Notes under the pieces: model-generated
Database searches by the model: none
Told to the model about the DNA's origin: nothing
What the model saw: only the letters and a program-made list of their open reading frames with translations
Assembly: GCF_000525875.1 (NCBI RefSeq)
Contig: NZ_AODF01000002.1
Span: 1-41,203 of the forward strand
Reading direction: 5' to 3'
Length of the DNA: 41,203 nucleotides
Source: Listeria floridensis FSL S10-1187
Lineage (GTDB): Bacteria > Bacillota > Bacilli > Lactobacillales > Listeriaceae
Position numbers and translations under genes: made by a program
Part shown: piece by piece, positions 12,498 through 20,779 of the stretch
How the letters are laid out: each line of letters opens with the position of its first letter
How positions within the stretch are numbered: the stretch's first letter is position 1

Positions 12498-13388
12498 TTA
12501 TTGTTCTTTTTTTACTTGGCTCATAACTTCTTCAACGAAGTTATCTTCTTTTTTCTCAAGACCTTCACCGACTTCAAAACGAACGAATGAAGCAACAGTG
12601 GCACCGTTTTGCTCAGCATATTTGCCGACAGTGATATCTGGGTCTTTTACATAAGGTTGATCAAGCAGCGAAATTTCGCTCAACCATTTTTTCAAACGGC
12701 CGTCGATCATTTTTTCAACGATATTCGCTGGTTTTCCTTCGTTAAGCGCTTGTTGCGTAAGCACTTCTTTTTCGTGAGCAAGCTCATCAGCATCTACATC
12801 ATCACGTGAGATGTATTTAGGGTTGATTGCCGCGATGTGCATAGCAATGTTTTTCGCAACTTCGTCATCCGTAGTACCGTTAAGAAGTACGACAACACCA
12901 ATACGTCCGCCCATGTGGATGTACTCGCCGAAAGCACAGTTTTCGCCTTTTTCAGTGATATCGAAACGACGAAGTGAAATATTTTCCCCAATTTTCGTAA
13001 TCGCTTCAGTGATGTATTCTTGAACCGTAACACCGCTTTCGATTTCTGTTTTAAGGGCATCTTCCAAGTTTGCAGGACGTACAGCAAGTAAATGCTTAGC
13101 CAATTTGTCCACTAAGTTTTGGAAGTTATCATTTTTCGCTACAAAGTCAGTTTCAGCATTCACTTCAAGAACAATTGCATGTTTTTCATTGCTAACAACA
13201 TGAGTCATCCCTTCAGAAGCAATACGATCTGCTTTCTTCTCAGCTTTTGCAATACCTTTTTCGCGTAAAAGATCAATTGCTTTTTCGATATCGCCGTCTG
13301 TTTCAACTAATGCTTTTTTACAGTCCATCATTCCGGCACCAGTTTTTTCACGCAATTCTTTAACCATTTGAGCTGTGATATTTGCCAT
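12498..13388 (-). CDS. tsf: Elongation factor Ts
   Basis: Nucleotide exchange factor for EF-Tu. 296 residues from ATG 13388 ([27 protein letters not shown]), SD GGAGGG. The N-terminal UBA-like region with [12 protein letters not shown] is typical, and the core contains [10 protein letters not shown] and the conserved [10 protein letters not shown]. Downstream of rpsB, separated by a hairpin that probably attenuates readthrough. This pairing is near universal in bacteria. Confidence 0.97.
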   Translation of the reverse strand: MANITAQMVKELREKTGAGMMDCKKALVETDGDIEKAIDLLREKGIAKAEKKADRIASEGMTHVVSNEKHAIVLEVNAETDFVAKNDNFQNLVDKLAKHLLAVRPANLEDALKTEIESGVTVQEYITEAITKIGENISLRRFDITEKGENCAFGEYIHMGGRIGVVVLLNGTTDDEVAKNIAMHIAAINPKYISRDDVDADELAHEKEVLTQQALNEGKPANIVEKMIDGRLKKWLSEISLLDQPYVKDPDITVGKYAEQNGATVASFVRFEVGEGLEKKEDNFVEEVMSQVKKEQ

Positions 13389-13422
13389 TTTCAATTTCCC
13401 TCCAATAAATAACTTTTAAAAA

Positions 13423-13452
13423 AAGGTGATAAGAATACCCCCTTATCACCTT
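13423..13452 (-). terminator. Attenuating terminator between rpsB and tsf
   Basis: An 11-bp stem (AAGGTGATAAG / CTTATCACCTT) with a 9-base loop is followed by TTTT on the minus strand. The short T-tract suggests partial termination, giving more S2 than EF-Ts transcript. Confidence 0.75.
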
Positions 13453-13468
13453 CTAGAATGTCTAAAAA

Positions 13469-14227
13469 TTAAGCTTCAGTTGTTCCTTCCGTTTCAGCTG
13501 CTGCTTCCACTTTAGCTTCTTCAACGTCTGCTTCTACATTTTCTTCACCTTGGTTTACTTCAATGATTGCATCAGCCATTTTAGCAGTCAATAGTTTAAC
13601 CGCACGAATAGCATCATCATTTGCAGGGATTACATAATCGATTTCATCAGGATCACAGTTAGTATCTACAATACCGATGATCGGAATATTTAATTTACGA
13701 GCTTCTGCAACTGCAATACGTTCTTTACGAGGGTCAACGATGAAAAGTGCATCAGGAAGACCTTTCATATCTTTGATACCGCCTAAGAAGCGTTCCAATT
13801 TTTCTTTTTCTTTCTTAAGAAGTACGACTTCTTTCTTAGGAAGAACTTCAAAAGTACCGTCTTCTTCCATTTTTTCGATTTTCTTAAGGTGTTTGATACG
13901 TTTTTGGATCGTTTCAAAGTTTGTAAGCGTTCCACCCAACCAGCGGTGGTTTACAAAATATTGACCAGAACGTTCTGCTTCTTCTTTCACAGAATCTTGC
14001 GCTTGTTTCTTAGTACCTACGAAAAGGATAGTTCCTCCATCAGCAGCTACTTCACGCATGAAGTTGTAAGCTTCGTCTACTTTTTTGACCGTTTTTTGTA
14101 GGTCGATGATATAAATACCGTTACGCTCTGTGAAGATATATTTCTTCATTTTAGGGTTCCAACGGCGTGTTTGGTGTCCGAAATGTACACCAGCTTCTAA
14201 CAATTGTTTCATTGAAATAACAGGCAT
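13469..14227 (-). CDS. rpsB: 30S ribosomal protein S2
   Basis: Small-subunit protein, 252 residues from ATG 14227 ([27 protein letters not shown]), SD GGAGGGAATAAC. S2 family signatures: [43 protein letters not shown], and [19 protein letters not shown]. The acidic tail ([20 protein letters not shown]) is normal for Firmicutes. A strong promoter and a leader of about 110 bases precede it. The leader may take part in autoregulation, but I recognise no named structure. Confidence 0.98.
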   Translation of the reverse strand: MPVISMKQLLEAGVHFGHQTRRWNPKMKKYIFTERNGIYIIDLQKTVKKVDEAYNFMREVAADGGTILFVGTKKQAQDSVKEEAERSGQYFVNHRWLGGTLTNFETIQKRIKHLKKIEKMEEDGTFEVLPKKEVVLLKKEKEKLERFLGGIKDMKGLPDALFIVDPRKERIAVAEARKLNIPIIGIVDTNCDPDEIDYVIPANDDAIRAVKLLTAKMADAIIEVNQGEENVEADVEEAKVEAAAETEGTTEA

Positions 14228-14353
14228 GTTATTCCCTCCTATGGTTTTATTTTTGCGATTTCTCGCCCTCCGCACAGATCTCCCAGTTGAAAGACTTATT
14301 TATAAGCACCCTTTCCTCTGTCACTGCACGTGTGTGATTTAACACCGTTTACT

Positions 14354-14383
14354 ACTATAGCATAAAACCCTACAAACCGTCAA
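14354..14383 (-). promoter_or_regulatory. Sigma-A promoter of rpsB-tsf
   Basis: Minus strand TTGACG (14378-14383), 18-bp spacer, TATAGT (14354-14359). It predicts a transcript leader of about 115-120 bases before the S2 start codon. Confidence 0.8.
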
Positions 14384-14444
14384 CGTTTCGAGGTAATTTA
14401 TCGGCCTCTCCCACTCACATCATATTACTTAATGAAAGCGTTGC

Positions 14445-14549
14445 TCAATCTATAAAACTATAAATGAAACCTGCGATAAAGCCAATGACAATGATTGAAA
14501 TTATTAGTATCCACATTCCTTTTGAGATTAGCGGTTTTTTATTGTCCAT
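14445..14549 (-). CDS. 34-residue single-pass membrane protein
   Basis: The short open frame begins ATG 14549 (MDNKKPLISKGMW), SD GAGAGG with a 9-nt spacer. It continues with one hydrophobic helix (ILIISIIVIGFIAGFIY) and ends SFID. The lysine-rich N-terminus predicts N-inside orientation. A TTGTAT-17-TAAACT promoter lies 30-60 bases upstream. I do not recognise it. Size and layout fit the small membrane regulators or subunits often missed in annotation. Confidence 0.6.
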   Translation of the reverse strand: MDNKKPLISKGMWILIISIIVIGFIAGFIYSFID

Positions 14550-14580
14550 TACTAAAAACCTCTCTTTCGTTGTTTCCTTT

Positions 14581-14609
14581 AGTTTATAACAGAACAAAGC
14601 ACCATACAA
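14581..14609 (-). promoter_or_regulatory. Possible promoter of the 34-residue membrane protein gene
   Basis: Minus strand TTGTAT (14604-14609), 17-bp spacer, TAAACT (14581-14586), about 32 bases before the start codon. Confidence 0.45.
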
Positions 14610-14642
14610 GAGTGTTTTTCTACTCTAGTACGACGCTTTTTC

Positions 14643-14885
14643 TTATGTAAACTCTCTAAACTTGGTTTCACCTGCAAGCCTGCGTTCCATTTGACGATCT
14701 GTCAGCTCCTCAACAAGTTCTTTGCGCTTTTCAAGTGGGATCAAGCCAACTTTTGCCTCTTTCATTTTTTCATCGACAACGCAAAGAGTTCTGCGCGTTC
14801 TACGTCAATAGTTTCCAATCACAAACTTCTTTCCATTTTTTCCCATTTATTAAACACGGTCTGAATTTTATTTACTGCCCGATTA
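14643..14885 (-). pseudogene. Degenerate coding remnant behind leuS
   Basis: Minus strand carries broken coding-like sequence. From 14765 a 40-residue segment reads MKEAKVGLIPLEKRKELVEE and then LTDRQMERRLAGETKFREFT before a stop. Just upstream a second frame reads TIDVERAELFALSMKK and, before a TGA, AVNKIQTVFNKWEKMERSL. All three pieces are lysine/glutamate-rich, helical and in coherent order, joined by one stop and one frame change near an A6 run. There is no SD or start, and the upstream edge runs into the leuS terminator. This looks like the C-terminal part of a lost gene. The family is not recognised. Confidence 0.4.
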
Positions 14886-14913
14886 AAAGACGGTCAAATG
14901 TTTTCTTTGACCG
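14886..14913 (-). terminator. Terminator after leuS
   Basis: Stem CGGTCAAA / TTTGACCG with a 7-base loop is followed on the minus strand by TCTTTTAAT, 20 bp past the leuS stop. Confidence 0.7.
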
Positions 14914-14932
14914 CCCAGTTTTCCTAGCAAAT

Positions 14933-17344
14933 TTAATTCGCTACAATATTCACGAGTTTTCCAGGAACTGCAATAACCTTCCGAACTGTTTTCCCTTCAA
15001 TCTCAGCTTGAATCTTTTCATGGTTGAGACCAAACTCTTCAAGCGCTTCTTTCGTCATTGTTTTTGCGACAATCGCTTTTGCTTTCACTTTACCATTAAC
15101 TTGAAGAACAATTTCAGCTTCGTCTTCCACAAGCTTCGCTTCATCATAAGTTGGCCAAGCTACATAACTGATTGATTCATCATGTCCAAGAATCGACCAT
15201 AGTTCTTCCCCGACATGTGGTGCAATCGGCGCAAGTGCTTGAACAAATCCATCTGCATATTCATGAGGAATCGTATCTGCTTTATAGGCTTCATTCACAA
15301 AAATCATCAAAGCTGAAATCCCAGTATTAAAACGAAGTCCCTCATAATCAGTCGTCACCGATTTAACCATTTGATGATACGCCTTTTCAAGTTTTCCGTC
15401 ATTTTCAGAAACGACTTTATCAGTCAATTTCTCGTCTTCCGTGACAAACAAGCGCCAAACCCTGTCAAGAAACTTCCGAGCACCTTCAAGCCCATTCTCG
15501 CTCCATGCGATTGAAGCATCAAGTGGTCCCATGAACATTTCATAAAGTCGAAGCGTATCTGCTCCGTATTTTTCAACCACTTCATCCGGGTTCACAACAT
15601 TGCCGCGAGATTTCGACATCTTTTCATTATTTTCCCCAAGAATCATCCCTTGGTTGAACAATTTTTGGAACGGTTCTTTCGTTGGAACAACACCGATATC
15701 GTACAAAAATTTATGCCAGAATCGTGCATAAAGCAAATGCAGTACCGCGTGTTCTGCTCCGCCGATATAAACATCAACTGGCATCCATTCCCGCAGTTTT
15801 TCCTGATCAGCAATTCGCTCACTGTTGTGAGGATCGATAAAGCGAAGGAAGTACCAGCTTGAACCAGCCCATTGCGGCATCGTATTCGTTTCGCGGCGTC
15901 CCTTTCTACCCGATTCGTCCACCACATTGACCCAATCCGTCAAGTTGGCAAGCGGCGATTCCCCTGTTCCAGACGGTTTGATTTCCGTTGATTTCGGAAG
16001 AAGTAGCGGAAGTTCATTTTCAGGAACAAGCGTCGTTTCCCCGTCTTCCCAGTGGATGACTGGAATCGGTTCACCCCAGTAGCGTTGCCGACTGAAAAGC
16101 CAGTCGCGCAGGCGGTAAGTAATCTTCCGTTTCCCGTGACCTTCCTTCTCAAGCCAGTCAGAGATTGCCGTAATCGCTTCTTCTTTGTTCATTCCGTTGA
16201 GGAAATCGGAATTTACGTGAATTCCGTCACCTGAATAAGGCGCTTCTTCCACATTTCCGCCTTGAACGACTTCACGGATAGGAAGACCAAATTGCTTGGC
16301 AAACTCATGATCGCGCTCATCATGACCAGGAACCGCCATGACTGCTCCAGTACCATATTGAATCAAGACATAGTCCGCAATCCAAATAGGTATTTTCTCG
16401 CCAGTTGCCGGATTAATCGCATAAGCCCCCGTTGGAACGCCTGTCTTTTCTTTCGCAAGGTCTGTTCTTTCAAGTTCACTTTTCAGTTCCACTTGCTTCT
16501 TATAAGCTACAATCGCTTCTTTTTGCCCATCTGTTGTAACAACATCCACAAGTTCATGCTCTGGCGCCAAAACGACATAGGTTGAGCCAAATAGCGTATC
16601 CGGACGCGTCGTAAATACATCAATTTGTTCCGCGTGTCCATCAATCTTAAAGCTGACTTCTGCCCCTTCCGAGCGTCCAATCCAGTTGCGCTGCATGTCC
16701 TTAATATTTTCCGGCCAGTCTACAATCTCCAAATCGTCAATCAAACGATCCGCATAAGCCGTAATCTTAAGCATCCATTGCCGCATTGGTTTCCGGTATA
16801 CTGGAAAACCGCCGCGTTCACTTTTTCCATCAATTACTTCTTCATTCGCAAGAACCGTTCCAAGAGCTGGACACCAGTTCACGGCAACCTCAGCTTCATA
16901 AGCAAGCCCTTTTTCATAAAGCTTCTCAAAAATCCACTGCGTCCATTTATAGTATTCCGGGTCCGTCGTATTAATCTCTCTATCCCAATCATAGGAGAAT
17001 CCAAGTGATTTAATTTGACGCGTAAAATTCGCGATATTCTGTTCCGTAAAAATAGCCGGGTCATTTCCAGTATCAATCGCATATTGCTCAGCAGGAAGAC
17101 CAAATGCATCCCAGCCCATTGGGTGCAGCACATTGTACCCTTGCGCACGCTTCACGCGCGACAAAATATCCGTCGCTGTATAGCCTTCAGGATGTCCAAC
17201 ATGAAGTCCAGCACCAGAAGGATAAGGAAACATATCGAGCGCATAAAAGTTTTCCTTTTCTTTATCTTCCGTCGTTTTAAAGGTCTTATTTTCCTCCCAA
17301 AACCGTTGCCACTTTGGTTCGATTTCTTTGTGATTAAATGTCAT
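14933..17344 (-). CDS. leuS: Leucyl-tRNA synthetase
   Basis: Charges tRNA-Leu. 803 residues from ATG 17344 ([18 protein letters not shown]) behind GGGGAGAGAACGG. A longer in-frame extension upstream overlaps the T-box terminator and is rejected. The class I HIGH-type motif is [15 protein letters not shown] (about 41-55), the editing CP1 domain contains [20 protein letters not shown], and the KMSKS loop is [11 protein letters not shown]. Length equals other Firmicute LeuRS. Expression is controlled by the leucine T-box directly upstream. Confidence 0.98.
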   Translation of the reverse strand: MTFNHKEIEPKWQRFWEENKTFKTTEDKEKENFYALDMFPYPSGAGLHVGHPEGYTATDILSRVKRAQGYNVLHPMGWDAFGLPAEQYAIDTGNDPAIFTEQNIANFTRQIKSLGFSYDWDREINTTDPEYYKWTQWIFEKLYEKGLAYEAEVAVNWCPALGTVLANEEVIDGKSERGGFPVYRKPMRQWMLKITAYADRLIDDLEIVDWPENIKDMQRNWIGRSEGAEVSFKIDGHAEQIDVFTTRPDTLFGSTYVVLAPEHELVDVVTTDGQKEAIVAYKKQVELKSELERTDLAKEKTGVPTGAYAINPATGEKIPIWIADYVLIQYGTGAVMAVPGHDERDHEFAKQFGLPIREVVQGGNVEEAPYSGDGIHVNSDFLNGMNKEEAITAISDWLEKEGHGKRKITYRLRDWLFSRQRYWGEPIPVIHWEDGETTLVPENELPLLLPKSTEIKPSGTGESPLANLTDWVNVVDESGRKGRRETNTMPQWAGSSWYFLRFIDPHNSERIADQEKLREWMPVDVYIGGAEHAVLHLLYARFWHKFLYDIGVVPTKEPFQKLFNQGMILGENNEKMSKSRGNVVNPDEVVEKYGADTLRLYEMFMGPLDASIAWSENGLEGARKFLDRVWRLFVTEDEKLTDKVVSENDGKLEKAYHQMVKSVTTDYEGLRFNTGISALMIFVNEAYKADTIPHEYADGFVQALAPIAPHVGEELWSILGHDESISYVAWPTYDEAKLVEDEAEIVLQVNGKVKAKAIVAKTMTKEALEEFGLNHEKIQAEIEGKTVRKVIAVPGKLVNIVAN

Positions 17345-17400
17345 CCGTTCTCTCCCCTTCATACCAGTAAATTTTAGCGAACAATTGAAAAGCAAGAAGC

Positions 17401-17632
17401 AAAAAACCTCTCGTCCCAATAGCCATTTTAACAGCTATGGGACGAGAGGTTTTCTCCCGCGGTACCACCCAAATTAGTGATTTCTCACTCAACTTCTTGA
17501 TCCTTAACGCGGACAACGTACGATTTTTATAAAAGGCAAGTTCATCTCGCTTTTCGTTCAGCTTTCACCAGCCGCTGACTCTCTAACTCCCAAGCTTATG
17601 AGACTACTACTCCTCTAGTCGCTCTTTTCTGT
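17401..17632 (-). promoter_or_regulatory. Leucine T-box leader of leuS
   Basis: The conserved T-box sequence GGGTGGTACCGCGGGAG is on the minus strand at 17454-17470. Downstream is a long terminator hairpin (17401-17454; CCTCTCGTCCCATAG arms) with a T6 tail. Upstream, Stem I features include GGCTGGTGAAAGC, and a probable specifier in GAACTTGCC with CTT (Leu) at 17538-17540. Uncharged tRNA-Leu should stabilise the antiterminator and allow leuS transcription. Family membership is certain from the motif; the specifier codon is inferred. Confidence 0.93.
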
Positions 17633-17645
17633 TCAATTAACAACT

Positions 17646-17674
17646 ATTGTAGCTGATTTCGATTTATTTGGCAA
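17646..17674 (-). promoter_or_regulatory. Promoter of the leuS T-box transcript
   Basis: Minus strand TTGCCA (17669-17674), 17-bp spacer, TACAAT (17646-17651). The -35 overlaps the last codons of the upstream permease gene. Confidence 0.7.
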
Positions 17675-19067
17675 GCGTCTGTTTTCTCATGAGCGGATAA
17701 AGAACAAAACCAAGCAAGAACAAGCCGATACTAAGCAGAAAGACTGTAAGATTTTCCGTTCCGCTTTTCATGATCCACAAGCTGTAGCAAAGAGCAAGAA
17801 AAGCAATAATGCCATCGGTAATTCGTTTTGGCAATTTTGACGTTTCATATGTGCTCCCTGTGAATACCAGCTTAAGTTGAAAAATAGGCGAGATAAAGTA
17901 CTGCACAAGGAAGGCCAGAGTAGAAACCTTCACAACAAAATCATAGGCCACTGCAATGTCCCCAGATAATGTAGAGAAAATGAAAAACTGGGATGCGATA
18001 CAGGTCAAAACAAGTGATCGAACAGGCGTGCCATTTTTATTCGTTTTCTTCAAGTAAGGTAAAAAGATGCCGTTTTTGGCCGCTTGGTGAGGTGCTTCGG
18101 AACTCATCATGATCCAGCCGATTGCCGATCCAAATAAACAAATGAGTGCAAGAGTTGCCATCACTGCCGAACCGCCGCTTCCAATAACCGCATTGAGCGC
18201 ATCCGCAAGCGGGCTCGCACTGCCAATTAAGTTTTCTTTCGGGATAAGCCCTAGTGTCAGAATCGAAATGAGGCTATAAAGCATCACAGCAACGATCAAA
18301 CCGGTAATCGTAGCCGCACGAACCGTTTTTCCTGACTTGGCACGTCCAGCGAACATCATCGCCGATTCAATCCCGATGAAAGCCCAAAGCGTTACGATCG
18401 CTGCACTGTTTACTTGAGACAATAGGCCTTCACTTAAGCCAGCACTATTATATACCGGGTGGTAGAATTCACCCATTTTGGCGGATTGGAAGGAAAAGAC
18501 TGCGATAATAATGAAGAGAAAGAAACCGCCGACTTTGGCAATCGTTGCTACCAAATTGATTTTTCCAGCCCCACTTACGCCGCGCGAAATGATAAACGCA
18601 ATTCCCCACAACAAGACGGTACATACGGCGAAGGTCAGTACCTGACCTTCTGTAATCGTGAACTCCCCCATTTTTACAAAAGTGGTTTTACTATTTAAAA
18701 TCGGGAAAAAGACTGATAAGTATCCCGCAAACGACGTGATCAGCGAAACGTTTCCGGCCCAGTTTGCAACCCAGTAGCTCCACACGGCAATAAAACCGGC
18801 AACGTGCTTTGCCCCAGGACGGTTAAAGAAGGCATACGCATGACTTTGAGCACCGCTCGTCAGGTCGGGGCGTTTAACCGCGAGATTTCCAAAAACAAGA
18901 GCGATGAGAAGAACGCCGGCACCAGTGAAAATCCACGCGAGAAGCGTCGCGAGCGGACTTGCCACTTCAGCCATTTGGCGAGGAAGCATGAAGATTCCAG
19001 AACCCATCATGTTTCCAATTACGAGGGCTGTTAAAATAAAAAAGCCCATTTTTCTTTGCTTTGTCAT
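17664..19067 (-). CDS. APC-superfamily amino-acid permease/antiporter
   Basis: Integral membrane amino-acid transporter, 467 residues and about 12 membrane helices. ATG 19067 is preceded by AGGAG with an 11-nt spacer. The start of helix 1 has the APC signature GNMMGSGIFMLP, and the middle has FIGIESAMMFAGRAK, the helix-6 region of basic-amino-acid/polyamine antiporters. These resemble the ArcD/AdiC-like branch. Substrate (arginine, ornithine, lysine or a polyamine) cannot be chosen by eye. It lies between leuS and mnmL with no pathway neighbours. An inverted repeat CACTTT-8-AAAGTG (19106-19125) lies upstream. Confidence 0.85.
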   Translation of the reverse strand: MTKQRKMGFFILTALVIGNMMGSGIFMLPRQMAEVASPLATLLAWIFTGAGVLLIALVFGNLAVKRPDLTSGAQSHAYAFFNRPGAKHVAGFIAVWSYWVANWAGNVSLITSFAGYLSVFFPILNSKTTFVKMGEFTITEGQVLTFAVCTVLLWGIAFIISRGVSGAGKINLVATIAKVGGFFLFIIIAVFSFQSAKMGEFYHPVYNSAGLSEGLLSQVNSAAIVTLWAFIGIESAMMFAGRAKSGKTVRAATITGLIVAVMLYSLISILTLGLIPKENLIGSASPLADALNAVIGSGGSAVMATLALICLFGSAIGWIMMSSEAPHQAAKNGIFLPYLKKTNKNGTPVRSLVLTCIASQFFIFSTLSGDIAVAYDFVVKVSTLAFLVQYFISPIFQLKLVFTGSTYETSKLPKRITDGIIAFLALCYSLWIMKSGTENLTVFLLSIGLFLLGFVLYPLMRKQTLAK

Positions 19068-19105
19068 CCAATATGCAACTCCTTTTATGTATTTTAGTGT
19101 ATTAG

Positions 19106-19125
19106 CACTTTACCAAATGAAAGTG
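19106..19125. repeat. Small inverted repeat in the divergent permease/mnmL promoter region
   Basis: CACTTT and AAAGTG arms are separated by 8 bases, 39 bp upstream of the permease start. Position fits an operator, but the sequence matches no regulator consensus I can name. Confidence 0.3.
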
Positions 19126-19172
19126 TTTTTAGCATAACAAAATTATTTTTATTCGTCAACCAAAAAATATGT

Positions 19173-19178
19173 TACACT
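19173..19178 (+). promoter_or_regulatory. Possible extended -10 promoter of mnmL-mnmM
   Basis: TGTTACACT gives a TGn-extended -10, 34 bp before the mnmL start. The -35 is weak. Confidence 0.35.
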
Positions 19179-19211
19179 TAAAACAGTGAATTTAAAGGAG
19201 TATGAGGCATT

Positions 19212-20169
19212 TTGAAAATAGAAAATCCATTTCCCTATTCAATAGACAACAAACGTTATCACACATGGAATTACACTTTGCGAGAAGAATTCGGCATGAA
19301 AGTATTTAAAGTGGCACTTGACGGCGGGTTCGACTGTCCAAATCGTGACGGCACCGTCGCACATGGTGGCTGTACATTTTGTAGCGCAGCAGGTTCCGGA
19401 GACTTTGCCGGCGATCGCAATTTTGATTTATCAGAGCAGTTTGCTGAAATCCGTGACCGCATGCATCATAAATGGAAAAACGGGAAATACATTGCTTTTT
19501 TTCAAGCATTTACCAATACACACGCACCGGTTTCTGTTTTGCGCGAAAAGTATGAAGTTGTCATGCAAGAAGAAGGTGTAGTAGGCCTTTCCATTGCAAC
19601 ACGTCCTGACTGTCTTCCTGATGATGTCGTTGATTACTTAGCTGAGCTGAATGAACGTACCTACCTTTGGGTAGAACTTGGGCTCCAGTCGGCACATGAC
19701 GAAACCGGGCGATTGATTAACCGAGCACACGATTATGATTGTTATCTCGAAGGTGTGGCGAAATTAAAAAAAACGCGGAATTCGTGTTTGTACGCACATC
19801 ATCAACGGGCTTCCGAAAGAGACACCTGAAATGATGCTTGAAACGGCTAAAAAAGTTGCTGAAAGCGGTGTAGACGGCATTAAAATTCACTTACTACACT
19901 TATTGCGCGGCACACCAATGGTAGAAGATTACAAACGCGGCGACTTAAAGTTTCTGACTCAAGAAGATTATGTCAAACTCGTTTGCGATCAGCTTGAAAT
20001 TCTCCCGCCCGAAATGGTAATTCATCGTATTACTGGCGACGGTGGTGTGGATGATTTAATCGGACCGATGTGGAGCCTAAACAAATTTGAAGTATTAAAT
20101 GCGATTGATCAAGAACTCGTATGGCGAGATAGCTATCAAGGTAAACGATTCGAGGCGGCAAAAGCATGA
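19212..20169 (+). CDS. mnmL: Radical SAM protein MnmL (YtqA/YhcC family), frameshifted
   Basis: Radical SAM enzyme of the YtqA/YhcC group. In Gram-positives YtqA (MnmL) works with YtqB (MnmM) to make mnm5s2U at the tRNA wobble position. TTG start at 19212; GGAG is 11 nt upstream and a closer GAGG is also present. The cluster cysteines are seen in FDCPNRDGTVAHGGCTFC (about residues 40-57, C-x11-C-x2-C as in this family), followed by AAGSGDF and GLSIATRPDCLPD. The frame breaks at an A8 run (19766-19773). With seven A it reads LKKRGIRVCTHIINGLPKET, giving about 318 residues. Stop overlaps the mnmM start (ATGA). Confidence 0.92.
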
Positions 20170-20728
20170 ATTTGTTGGGAATTGTACCGTTCAGCCATGA
20201 ACTTTTAAAGAAGGTTATCTTTCCAGGTGATGCGGTGCTCGATGGGACTTGCGGCAACGGACATGATACGCTGTTTTTAGCTGAACTGGTTGGGCCGAAT
20301 GGGCAAGTTTTCGGATACGATATCCAAGCGAAGGCTATCCAAATTACGGAAAGTCGGCTCGAAGATGCGGGGATGAGCGATCAGGTTCGTCTTTTTTAAA
20401 AAAAAGGCATGCTCTTCTAAAAGAAGATATCTCCGTTCCGCTTAAGGCCGCGATTTATAATCTCGGCTATTTACCTGGTGGCGACAAAACGGTGACAACC
20501 CTTGCTGTTTCGACACTGGAAAGCATTCGTGCCGCACTTGATTTGCTCGTTTCAGGCGGTGTGCTCGTTCTTGTTATTTATCACGGTCATCCGGCTGGAA
20601 AAGACGAAAAAAATGCGGTGCTTGATTTTGCGGAACAGCTACCGCAAAAAGAGTTCCACGTTTTGCGCTATCAATTTGTTAACCAAAAAAACGACCCGCC
20701 GTTCGTGGTCGCAATCGAAAAACGTTAA
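20166..20728 (+). CDS. mnmM: tRNA nm5s2U methyltransferase MnmM (YtqB), frameshifted
   Basis: SAM-dependent methyltransferase acting after MnmL in wobble-uridine modification. ATG 20166 overlaps the mnmL stop by four bases, so translation is coupled. The SAM motif VLDGTCGNGHDTLFLAEL is at about 24-41, and the family block YNLGYLPGGDKTVTT, VIYHGHPAGKDEK and YQFVNQKNDPPFV follows. The frame breaks at the adjacent T6 and A8 runs (20392-20405). Shortening each by one base gives VRLFKKRHALLKEDI and a continuous protein of about 186 residues. One base more would also restore the frame. Confidence 0.9.
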
Positions 20729-20763
20729 AAAAAAGCACGCTTTCGACGAAAGCGTGCTTTTTG
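20729..20763. terminator. Bidirectional terminator between mnmM and asnB
   Basis: A 15-bp stem (AAAAGCACGCTTTCG / CGAAAGCGTGCTTTT) has a T-run on the plus side and an A-run on the other, so it serves both convergent genes. Confidence 0.9.
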
Positions 20764-20779
20764 TTTCTATCAAGTATCT

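Noticed and set aside
12281..12526. Plus-strand 81-codon open frame in the gap before tsf
   Set aside because: No SD, low-complexity F/L composition, and it runs through the tsf terminator and into tsf antisense.
13800..14225. Prophage, transposon or attachment site next to the rpsB region
   Set aside because: No transposase, integrase, terminal repeats or target duplications are seen anywhere in the window.
14735..15175. Plus-strand 146-codon open frame
   Set aside because: Mostly antisense to the 3' part of leuS, with no SD and F/N-rich noise composition.
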